In this document: positions 1 through 5,857 of the stretch, piece by piece
Numbering within the stretch: position 1 is the first letter of the stretch
How the letters are laid out: each line of letters opens with the position of its first letter
From: an uncultured Litorivicinus sp.
GTDB lineage: Bacteria; Pseudomonadota; Gammaproteobacteria; Pseudomonadales; Litorivicinaceae
DNA length: 6,363 nt
Reading direction: 5' to 3'
Assembly: GCA_938091715.1 (NCBI GenBank)
Contig: CALKMT010000020.1
Coordinates: forward strand, 1 to 6,363
Notes under the pieces: generated by a model
Seen by the model: the letters and a program-made list of their open reading frames with translations, nothing else
What the model was told of the DNA's origin: nothing
The model's database searches: none
Program-made: the position numbers and the translations under genes

Positions 1-386
1 TCCAGCGCCGCGTCAGTGATACGGGCCTCGCGCAAAAATCGTGCGCGGTGATAGCTCGATTCCGCTGTGGCCACCGACACATCTGGCGCGCAATAAAAAA
101 CACCAAACTGATCGTTAAACCGCCCGCCCTGACCTTGCACCGGAGGATGCGCAAACGCGGCCATAATCCACGACGACCCGCGGCCGAATATACGATCCTC
201 CGGCGGGATCAACCGGATGTCTCCGGCTTCGTCACGCAAGCGTGGATTGGTCAACGACTCGATTTGATGAAGCAGATGCCAGGCTGCGGAATCTGCCGCG
301 CGCTCGTACAAATCGATCTGGGGAAAGCGCGCTGAAATTATCCGAAAAACCTGCGTGTCCAGGGTTATCGTGGGTAGATCGGTCAC
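1..386 (-). CDS. RES-domain toxin (NAD+-degrading type), 3' end outside the window
   Basis: Reading the minus strand from a GTG at 386 gives 128 codons with no stop before the window edge, so the C-terminus is missing. Residues 48-118 carry the RES pattern: NPRLRDEAGDIRLIPPEDR, then GRGSSWIMAAFAH (68-80), GGRFND with the expected conserved Arg89, GVFYCAP, and ATAESSYHRARF with the expected conserved Glu109. RES proteins are the toxin half of Xre-RES toxin-antitoxin modules. Studied members deplete cellular NAD+ by phosphorolysis or hydrolysis. The GTG lies 2 bp past the antitoxin stop, and no ATG occurs in frame until deep inside the domain, so GTG is the best start. The site before it is a weak Shine-Dalgarno, which suggests expression coupled to antitoxin translation. 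The family is clear from the sequence; the activity is inferred. The conserved Ser usually found near the C-terminus cannot be checked here. Confidence 0.88.
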   Translation of the reverse strand, partial: MTDLPTITLDTQVFRIISARFPQIDLYERAADSAAWHLLHQIESLTNPRLRDEAGDIRLIPPEDRIFGRGSSWIMAAFAHPPVQGQGGRFNDQFGVFYCAPDVSVATAESSYHRARFLREARITDAAL

Positions 387-388
387 CC

Positions 389-787
389 TCAGCGGCCCCG
401 TTCAAAGTCCAAGTGGGCGCGCACAATGGCAAGATCCAACACCTGGCCCGCCAACAACCGGTCGATCGGCCGGGCGCCATTAAACAGCGCGTTGTCGTTC
501 GGCAAGCTTAACCATTGATCGGCCTGCACAGGGTCCGGCAACAGTATTTGCAGCGCCTTATAAATTCCCAACAGGTAGCTGGCCCGTTCCAATAAATCCG
601 GGGTCAACTTGGCTTTGCCCGGTGCTCGCTTCCAGTTGTAGTAGGTCTTCTCGTTGGTTAGGCCAAGCAACGTCATCTGCTCACGGCCCTTGAGGCGCCA
701 CTGATCGAAAATACTAAACAACGCAGGCAGCAGAGTACTGGCGACCTCAGAGTCTTGATTGATGAGCTCTCGAACACTGGCGTTCAT
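389..787 (-). CDS. Xre/MbcA/ParS-family antitoxin (DUF2384-type toxin-binding domain)
   Basis: This 132-residue protein has the two-part layout of antitoxins paired with RES toxins. Residues about 25-55 form a Xre-like helix-turn-helix segment (IFDQWRLKGREQMTLLGL, then TYYNWKR as the likely recognition end). Residues about 62-130 match the MbcA/ParS/Xre toxin-binding region, with ERASYLLGIYKAL (67-79), LFNGARPIDRLLAG (101-114) and a C-terminal helix ending HLDFERGR. The ATG at 787 is preceded by a GGGGTG stretch five bases upstream. The product should bind and neutralise the RES toxin encoded 2 bp downstream, and repress its own promoter. The palindrome at 804-819 is the likely target. The gene lies on the same strand as the polyamine operon, 123 bp beyond its last gene, with no terminator visible between them. 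Family assignment is by motif reading and by its RES partner. Confidence 0.88.
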   Translation of the reverse strand: MNASVRELINQDSEVASTLLPALFSIFDQWRLKGREQMTLLGLTNEKTYYNWKRAPGKAKLTPDLLERASYLLGIYKALQILLPDPVQADQWLSLPNDNALFNGARPIDRLLAGQVLDLAIVRAHLDFERGR

Positions 788-817
788 TATTACACCCCGT
801 ATAACTGTATTATTACA
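786..817. repeat. 9-bp direct repeat joining operator and start codon
   Basis: ATTATTACA (plus strand) occurs at 786-794 and again at 809-817, 23 bp apart. The right copy spans the centre and one arm of the palindrome at 804-819. The left copy overlaps the antitoxin start codon (785-787). The spacing is about two helical turns, so a second protein molecule could bind on the same face of the DNA. This would be a half-site, because the left copy lacks the matching palindromic arm. Confidence 0.45.
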
Positions 818-910
818 GTATGACCATCAATGGCTGGATTGCAAGCATCCGGCAACTGGCACCGAGACGCACAGGCCTAAGGAAGATCCACTGGGACCAA
901 GCGACGTGCG
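788..910. other. Intergenic region between nspC and the toxin-antitoxin module
   Basis: These 123 bp separate the end of nspC from the antitoxin start, both on the minus strand. The part near the antitoxin is AT-rich and holds the palindrome and direct repeat. The part near nspC (about 840-910) shows no stem followed by a T-run on the minus strand, so no intrinsic terminator could be identified for the polyamine operon. Read-through into the antitoxin gene is possible. Confidence 0.5.
804..819. promoter_or_regulatory. Perfect palindrome, likely antitoxin operator
   Basis: ACTGTA, four bases, TACAGT form a perfect inverted repeat ending 16 bp upstream of the antitoxin ATG, within an AT-rich stretch where the promoter should lie. 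Autorepression through palindromes in this position is usual for Xre-RES modules. The repeat is directly visible; its role as the antitoxin binding site is inferred. No convincing -35/-10 pair with normal spacing was found, although TTGATG (minus strand, 825-830) could be a -35 element. Confidence 0.6.
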
Positions 911-2062
911 TTAACCCAAACGCCCTGCAAAATCGGAATAATCAAAAGTTTTGACGACCTGCAATTCGTCCGTGCGACTGTCCCACAGCGCCAATGCCGG
1001 CAACGGGATGCCGTTAAAGGTATTGGTCTTGACCAGGGTGTAGTGGGCCATGTCGTCAAACATGAGGCGCTGCCCGATCTGCAGCGGCCGATCAAAGCTG
1101 TAATCCCCAATGACATCCCCAGCCAAGCAGGTCTGCCCACCCAGGCGATAGGTGTGGGGCCGATCCTGCGGCATCCCCGCGCCATGAATATCTGCCCGAT
1201 AGGGCATTTCCAGGGTGTCTGGCATATGACAGGTGGCGCTGGTATCCAAAATGGCCAGATCCATCCCGTTGTGCGGCAGATCCAACACCTCGGCGACTAG
1301 GACGCCGCTGCGAATGGCAATGGCCTCGCCGGGTTCCAGATAGACCTGAACCGAATGCCGCCGGCTGAATTCCTGGATGCGCGCGATCAGCGCCTCGCGG
1401 TCGTACTCCGGTGCGGTGATGTGATGCCCACCGCCAAAGTTGACCCACTCCAGATCCGCCAACAAATGCCCAAATCGGTCTTCAAACGCCTGCAGGGTTC
1501 GGTTCAGGGGTTCAAATCCCTGCTCGCACAGGGTGTGAAAGTGCAGGCCTGAAACCCCGGCCAGATCCTGGTCGACTAACTGCCCCGCGGGGATGCCCAA
1601 GCGCGAACAGGGCGCGCAGGGGTCGTATAACTCGACAGCGCCCTCGGAATGCTCGGGATTTACCCGCAAGCCAAAGGGAATCTGACGCGCTTGCAAAGCG
1701 GCGCGAAAGCGCTGCATTTGCGCGACCGAGTTAAAGACAAAGTGATCGGCGACGTCCACCAAACTAGCCACGTCGCTGTCTTTAAAGGCCGCACTAAACA
1801 CGTGGACCTCACCGGGGTAGTGATCCCGAGCCAACAGGGCCTCGTGCACCCCAGAGGAACAGGTACCGGACAGGTACTGGCCGGTTAGCTGGCCCAGCGC
1901 GGGGAAACTGAAGGCCTTGAGCGCTGCCAGGACTTTGGCACCGGAGCGAGCCTGAACATCGGCCAGGATCGCCAGGTTGCGCTCGATCGCCGCTTGATCA
2001 ATGACAAAGCATGGCGAGGGGACCCGACTCGGGTCAAAGTGCTGAAAGGTGTCGCTGTTCAC
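911..2062 (-). CDS. nspC: Carboxynorspermidine/carboxyspermidine decarboxylase NspC
   Basis: This 383-residue pyridoxal-phosphate enzyme removes the carboxyl group from a carboxy-aminopropyl polyamine as the last step of the S-adenosylmethionine-independent route to spermidine or norspermidine. It belongs to the alanine-racemase-fold (fold III) decarboxylases. Visible signatures are ALKAF with the presumed PLP lysine Lys49, GLRVNPEHSE (131-140), LYDPCAPCSRLG (145-156), SGLHFHTLCEQ (171-181), NFGGGHHIT (208-216, phosphate loop), LEPGEAI (242-248), DTSATCHMPDTLEMPYR (273-289), GGQTCLAGDVIGDYSF (308-323, presumed catalytic Cys312) and DMAHYTLVKTNTFNG near the C-terminus. Length is normal for the family. 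It starts with GTG, whose last base pairs into the TGA stop of the upstream dehydrogenase gene (4-bp overlap), implying translational coupling. The true substrate could be carboxynorspermidine, carboxyspermidine or carboxyaminopropylagmatine; the arginine decarboxylase in the operon argues against the first. Confidence 0.95.
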   Translation of the reverse strand: MNSDTFQHFDPSRVPSPCFVIDQAAIERNLAILADVQARSGAKVLAALKAFSFPALGQLTGQYLSGTCSSGVHEALLARDHYPGEVHVFSAAFKDSDVASLVDVADHFVFNSVAQMQRFRAALQARQIPFGLRVNPEHSEGAVELYDPCAPCSRLGIPAGQLVDQDLAGVSGLHFHTLCEQGFEPLNRTLQAFEDRFGHLLADLEWVNFGGGHHITAPEYDREALIARIQEFSRRHSVQVYLEPGEAIAIRSGVLVAEVLDLPHNGMDLAILDTSATCHMPDTLEMPYRADIHGAGMPQDRPHTYRLGGQTCLAGDVIGDYSFDRPLQIGQRLMFDDMAHYTLVKTNTFNGIPLPALALWDSRTDELQVVKTFDYSDFAGRLG

Positions 2063-3255
2063 TGAATCTCGAAATCCGGACGCTCAATCACGTTCCAAGG
2101 CAGTCCGTATTCATTTAGGTCCGCCATAAAGGGATCCGGGTCCAGTTGCTCCATGTTCCAAACCCCAGGCTTCATCCAGGTGCCCTGAATCATCATCTTG
2201 GCGCCAATCATGGCCGGCACGCCGGTGGTGTAACTGATGGCTTGGGATTGCACCTCGGCGTAGCAGTCCTGGTGATCCTTGATGTTGTAAACATAAGCCG
2301 TGGTCGGCTGGCCGTCCTTGATACCGGTGACATAACAGCCGATGCAAGTTTTGCCCTTCGTGCGCGGGCCCAGCGAGGCCGGCTCGGGCAACACCGCACG
2401 CAGGAACTGGATCGGCACGACTTGCTGGCCATTGAAATCAATCGGCTCGATCGAGGTCATGCCGACATTTTCCAGACAGCGCAGGTGAGTCAGGTATTTT
2501 TCCGAAAAGCTCATAAAGAACTGAGCGCGCTCGAGTGTTGGGTAGTGCTTGGTCAACGACTCCAGCTCTTCGTGGTACATCCGATAGATGTCATAGGTGC
2601 CGACGCCCTCGGGGCACGTAAAGGGTTGCTGCTTGCTCATCGGCGGAGTGGTGACGAACTCGCCCGCTTCCCAGTGACGGCACTCGGCGCTGACCTCGCG
2701 GATATTGATCTCGGGATTGAAGTTGGTGGCAAAGGGATAGCCGTGATCGCCGCCGTTGACGTCAATAATGTCCAGCGTCCGGATCTCGTCGAAGTAGTGC
2801 TTGGCCAAATAGGCGGTAAACACGTTAGTCGCCCCCGGATCAAAGCCTGAACCCAACAGGGCCATCAGCCCGGCCTTTTCGAATTTTTCCTGGTACGCCC
2901 ACTGCCACTTGTATTCAAACTTGGCGGTGTCCAAGGGCTCGTAATTGGCCGTGTCCATGTAGTGCACGCCTGCTTCGAGGCAGGCGTCCATGATGGTCAG
3001 GTCCTGATACGGCAGGGCCACATTAATCACCAGAAAGGGCTGCTCGGCCTTTAGGAAAGCGGCCAACTCGGGCACGTTGTCCGCATCGACCTGGGCGGTC
3101 TTGATCGGGCGCGAGAGTTGCGCGGCGATGGCATCACACTTGGACAGCGTGCGCGAGGCCAGGACGATTTCGCTAAACACTTCGGGCAACTGGGCGCACT
3201 TGTGGGTGACCACACCGCCGACGCCGCCCGCTCCAATGATGACTACCTTTGCCAT
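2059..3255 (-). CDS. Carboxy(nor)spermidine synthase-type dehydrogenase (saccharopine dehydrogenase family)
   Basis: This 398-residue NAD(P)H enzyme reductively condenses L-aspartate semialdehyde with an amine (diaminopropane, putrescine or agmatine, depending on the member) to make the carboxylated polyamine that NspC decarboxylates. The N-terminal Rossmann motif VVIIGAGGVGG lies at 4-14. Family signatures follow: YMDTANYEP (99-107), LLGSGFDPGATNVFTAY (133-149), DIIDVNGGDHGYPFATNFNPEINIREV (162-188) and TTGVPAMIGAKMMIQG (343-358). These fit the carboxynorspermidine dehydrogenase group better than lysine-pathway saccharopine dehydrogenase, and the neighbour nspC supports this. The ATG at 3255 has a strong AGGAG six bases upstream, placed over the speA stop codon; the gap to speA is 9 bp. 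The stop overlaps the nspC start. Substrate choice cannot be read from sequence alone; agmatine or putrescine is inferred from the linked speA. Confidence 0.92.
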   Translation of the reverse strand: MAKVVIIGAGGVGGVVTHKCAQLPEVFSEIVLASRTLSKCDAIAAQLSRPIKTAQVDADNVPELAAFLKAEQPFLVINVALPYQDLTIMDACLEAGVHYMDTANYEPLDTAKFEYKWQWAYQEKFEKAGLMALLGSGFDPGATNVFTAYLAKHYFDEIRTLDIIDVNGGDHGYPFATNFNPEINIREVSAECRHWEAGEFVTTPPMSKQQPFTCPEGVGTYDIYRMYHEELESLTKHYPTLERAQFFMSFSEKYLTHLRCLENVGMTSIEPIDFNGQQVVPIQFLRAVLPEPASLGPRTKGKTCIGCYVTGIKDGQPTTAYVYNIKDHQDCYAEVQSQAISYTTGVPAMIGAKMMIQGTWMKPGVWNMEQLDPDPFMADLNEYGLPWNVIERPDFEIQ

Positions 3256-3261
3256 GTCCCT

Positions 3262-3266
3262 CTCCT
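3262..3266 (-). promoter_or_regulatory. Ribosome binding site of the dehydrogenase gene, overlapping the speA stop
   Basis: AGGAG on the minus strand is six bases before the ATG at 3255. Its first two bases are the last two of the speA TAG stop. A ribosome finishing speA would therefore cover this site, which suggests re-initiation or coupled translation of the two genes. Confidence 0.75.
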
Positions 3267-5139
3267 AGTGCTCGTAATAGGTATAGCCGCGCAGTGACTC
3301 GCGGAATTGTTCCAAAATCTCCCGCCGCTGGGCGGGCTTAATCAACTTTCTGCGCACGGCGCGCTCTGCAGTGCGGCGGAAGTGCTCGCTTAACCAGGCC
3401 GGGGTGTACTCAACATAACTGAGCACGTCCTCGACGGTGTCGCCCTGCAACTCGCGTACGAAATCAAAGCTGCCGTCCTCGTCAATGCGGATGCTGACCA
3501 CATTGGTATCGCCAAACAGGTTGTGCAGATCGCCCAGGGTTTCCTGGTACGCGCCAACCATAAATACGCCAAACACGTAATCCTCGCCACCGTTCAGGGC
3601 ATGAACCGGCAGGGTTTTGTGGCCACCGACGAACAGATCGATCTTGCCGTCACAGTCACAGGTCAGGTCGGCCAGGATCGCCTCGCGATCGGGCTCTTCG
3701 TTCAAACGATGAATCGGCATCACAGGGAACACCTGATCCATGGCCCAAGTGTCGGGCAAGGACTGAAAAACGCTGAAATTGGCGTAATAGATATCCGCCA
3801 AATCCTCGTGCAGGGCTTCCAGCTCTTTCGGGATTCGGCGCATCTGGGGCAGCAAGGATTTGACCTGCTGCATAACGTCCAAGGCCATGCTCTCGGCGGT
3901 GGCTCGCTCGCGCAACGTGGCCTGGCCAAAGCGGAACAGTTCACGAATCTCGTCGCGGTAATAAATCGCATCGTTAAAGGACTGCTGGGCTCGGGCCACC
4001 TCGACGTTCAGGCGGACATCGTTCAATTTCTGCAACAACTCGTGATGCTCGTCGTTGATGTCCGGAATCGGACCGGGCTCGAATCGGGTGACATCCAGTG
4101 TGTTGAACAACAGGATCGAGGACTCGGCCACGGTGGCCCGGCCGGACTCGCTGATCAAAATCGGGTGCGCAACGTCTTCGTCCAGAGCCTCAAGCACCGA
4201 GGACACCACGTCATGGCAGTATTCGGACAGATCGTAGTTGGTTTCGCCGCCTTCGTAGTTGACCGCCAATCCACCGCCCAGGTCCAAAAAGCCCATCGCG
4301 GCGCCCTCATTGACCAACTGATTGTAATAACGCACGGCCTCCATTACCCCGGTGCGAATATCCCGGATGTTGGGAATTTGCGAGCCCAGGTGAAAGTGCA
4401 GCAAGCGCAACCAATCCAGTTTTTCCACGGCCTTGAGCCGGTCAATCATGTCCACGATTTGATTGGCGCTTAGACCAAACAGCGAGCGATCACCCGAGTC
4501 CTCGGACCAATGCCCCTCAACCTCGGTCGACAGCTTGGCCCGGAATCCGATCCGTGGCTCGACCTGCATTAGTTCTGCGCGTTCCAGAATCAAGTCCAAC
4601 TCGGCCGGAGTTTCGACCACGAAGAAACACTCAAACCCCAACTGGCGAGCACGCAACCCCAGATCGATAAACTCGGCGTCTTTGTACCCGTTGCAAATGA
4701 TGTAGCTGCCGGATTCGGTCAGCGTGGCCATGGCAATCATCAACTCGGCTTTCGAGCCCGCTTCCAGCCCGTGGTTGTAGCGCGCGCCAAACCGTGCGAT
4801 TTCCTCGATCACCTGAGATTGCTGGTTGACCTTGATCGGGAAAACCCCGCGATAGGGGGCTTGATACCCCAGGGACTCGATGGCTGCGGCAAAACTGTCG
4901 TTCAACCGGCTGACCTGCAAATCGATCAGATTCTCGATACGCAGCACCACGGGCAAATCCATGCCCCGGTCCTTGATACCCGCAATCACGTCGGTCAGCG
5001 GTACATTGGGTTGGCCCGCGACATTCGGAGGGGCGACCTGCAACTGCCCGGCACCATTGATGCTGAAGTAGCCCTTACCCCAGTCGGCAACGTTGTATAA
5101 GGTGGCTGAGTCCGCGATGGACCAGGCTTTTTTTGTCAA
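3265..5139 (-). CDS. speA: Biosynthetic arginine decarboxylase SpeA
   Basis: This 624-residue enzyme converts L-arginine to agmatine and CO2, using pyridoxal phosphate and, in known members, magnesium. Length fits SpeA proteins (about 630-660). The N-terminus WSIADSATLYNVADWGKGYF is typical of the family. The PLP lysine is Lys103 in GVFPIKVNQQ. Other signatures are HGLEAGSKAEL (123-133), LLHFHLGSQIPNIRDI (246-261), FLDLGGGLAVNY (284-295), ISESGRA (329-335), a helical insertion at about 365-460, CDCDGKIDLFVGG (494-506) with the presumed catalytic cysteine, and GAYQETLGDLHNLFGDTNVV (529-548). The start is TTG: an in-frame TAG lies upstream, no ATG or GTG fits, GGGGAG is eight bases before it, and the next Met (60) would remove conserved sequence. 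It is the first gene of the three-gene polyamine operon, so agmatine is the expected entry metabolite. Confidence 0.97.
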   Translation of the reverse strand: MTKKAWSIADSATLYNVADWGKGYFSINGAGQLQVAPPNVAGQPNVPLTDVIAGIKDRGMDLPVVLRIENLIDLQVSRLNDSFAAAIESLGYQAPYRGVFPIKVNQQSQVIEEIARFGARYNHGLEAGSKAELMIAMATLTESGSYIICNGYKDAEFIDLGLRARQLGFECFFVVETPAELDLILERAELMQVEPRIGFRAKLSTEVEGHWSEDSGDRSLFGLSANQIVDMIDRLKAVEKLDWLRLLHFHLGSQIPNIRDIRTGVMEAVRYYNQLVNEGAAMGFLDLGGGLAVNYEGGETNYDLSEYCHDVVSSVLEALDEDVAHPILISESGRATVAESSILLFNTLDVTRFEPGPIPDINDEHHELLQKLNDVRLNVEVARAQQSFNDAIYYRDEIRELFRFGQATLRERATAESMALDVMQQVKSLLPQMRRIPKELEALHEDLADIYYANFSVFQSLPDTWAMDQVFPVMPIHRLNEEPDREAILADLTCDCDGKIDLFVGGHKTLPVHALNGGEDYVFGVFMVGAYQETLGDLHNLFGDTNVVSIRIDEDGSFDFVRELQGDTVEDVLSYVEYTPAWLSEHFRRTAERAVRRKLIKPAQRREILEQFRESLRGYTYYEH

Positions 5140-5230
5140 TTCAAAGACTCCCCAGTTGAGTCGCGCACACTACTGATTTACCGATCAGATTCAAGACTTT
5201 AGTCTTTCTTTTTGCCAAGGATATCCGTCA
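5140..5230. promoter_or_regulatory. Divergent promoter region between speA and the HD-domain gene
   Basis: These 91 bp must hold the promoters of both outward-facing units. Two short inverted repeats are visible: CTGAT-N6-ATCAG at 5173-5188 and AAGACT-TT-AGTCTT at 5193-5206. The second is followed by a T-rich stretch on the plus strand, but its two-base loop is too tight for a standard terminator hairpin, so a protein-binding site is more likely. A weak plus-strand promoter candidate is TTTACC (5177-5182), 17 bp, TAGTCT (5200-5205). A weak minus-strand candidate is TTGAAT, 16 bp, TAGTGT, within the same stretch. Both matches to consensus are poor. The repeats are visible; the function is inferred. 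Confidence 0.4.
5148..5153 (-). promoter_or_regulatory. Ribosome binding site supporting the TTG start of speA
   Basis: GGGGAG on the minus strand ends eight bases before the TTG at 5139. With the in-frame stop a short way upstream, it decides the unusual start codon. Confidence 0.65.
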
Positions 5231-5839
5231 ATGAACTGGCTTGATACTCAACCCCCACGGCTGGCGGCGCAGTTCGCTTTTTTGATCGAGATCGACCGGC
5301 TGAAAAACGTCTTGCGGGCGACCCGCAATTTGCACAACGGCCAGCCCGAAAACAGTGCCGAACATTCCTGGCACCTGGCCATGATGGCGGCCATCCTGGC
5401 CGAGCATGCCCATCAGCCGGTGCAGGTCAATCGAGTGATCCAGATGCTGCTGATTCATGACCTGGTGGAAATCGATGCCGGCGATCACCCGCTGCACGGC
5501 GATCACGATGTGCACGCCATGCAAGCGGCCGAACAGGCAGGCGCCGATCGGATCTTTGGTTTGTTGCCGCCGGATCAGGCCGCCGAATGGCGCGCCATTT
5601 GGGATGAATTCGAGGCCGCAGAATCCAGTGATGCGAAATTCGCCAAGGCCGTTGACCGTTTCCAGCCCTTGATCTGCAATCTGATGAACCAGGGTGGCAG
5701 CTGGCCCGAATTTGACGTCTCGCGCAGCCAGGTCGAGGAACGCGTTGGCAAGATCCAGTTGGGGTCAGAGACACTGTGGACCGTGGCCCAAGCGATCTTT
5801 GACGAGGGCGTGGAAAAAGGCTGGCTAAAGCCGCACTGA
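5231..5839 (+). CDS. HD-domain phosphohydrolase (YfbR/HDDC2-like)
   Basis: This 202-residue soluble protein has the HD_3-type metal-dependent phosphohydrolase layout. Candidate metal ligands are His45 in NSAEHSWHLA (41-50), the His76-Asp77 pair in LLIHDLVEIDAGD (73-85), with Glu80 and Asp85 of the same signature, and Asp142 in KFAKAVDRFQPL (136-147). The N-terminal FLIEIDRLKNVLRATR is also typical of the family. Related proteins such as YfbR and HDDC2 hydrolyse 5'-deoxynucleoside monophosphates, so a role in nucleotide turnover is likely, but the substrate cannot be read from sequence. The ATG is preceded by AAGGA at 5217-5221, nine bases upstream. The gene is transcribed away from speA and is followed after 18 bp by the TauE-type permease gene on the same strand, so the two may share a transcript; no functional link is evident. 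Confidence 0.9.
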   Translation: MNWLDTQPPRLAAQFAFLIEIDRLKNVLRATRNLHNGQPENSAEHSWHLAMMAAILAEHAHQPVQVNRVIQMLLIHDLVEIDAGDHPLHGDHDVHAMQAAEQAGADRIFGLLPPDQAAEWRAIWDEFEAAESSDAKFAKAVDRFQPLICNLMNQGGSWPEFDVSRSQVEERVGKIQLGSETLWTVAQAIFDEGVEKGWLKPH

Positions 5840-5857
5840 TCCCGTTTAATTCGCGCC

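Noticed and set aside
48..511. Plus-strand open frames of 95 and 89 codons and a minus-strand frame of 82 codons over the toxin region
   Set aside because: All overlap the RES-domain frame read from GTG at 386, which carries clear family motifs; these are shadows of it.
911..2062. Diaminopimelate decarboxylase (LysA) as an alternative name for the nspC product
   Set aside because: The DTSATCHMPD, TCLAGDVIGDYSF and NFGGGHHIT signatures and the adjacent carboxynorspermidine-dehydrogenase-type gene fit NspC, not LysA.
2146..2850. 234-codon open frame on the plus strand inside the dehydrogenase gene
   Set aside because: It is antisense to a clearly recognised enzyme, and the protein shows no family motif.
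3523..4473. 316-codon open frame on the plus strand inside speA
   Set aside because: It lies fully antisense to a strongly conserved arginine decarboxylase. Its translation has no recognisable domain and the composition expected of a mirrored coding frame.
5193..5215. Hairpin followed by a T-rich stretch on the plus strand, as a possible terminator
   Set aside because: The loop is only two bases, the stem is six mixed pairs, and no plus-strand gene ends here. A protein-binding inverted repeat is the better reading.
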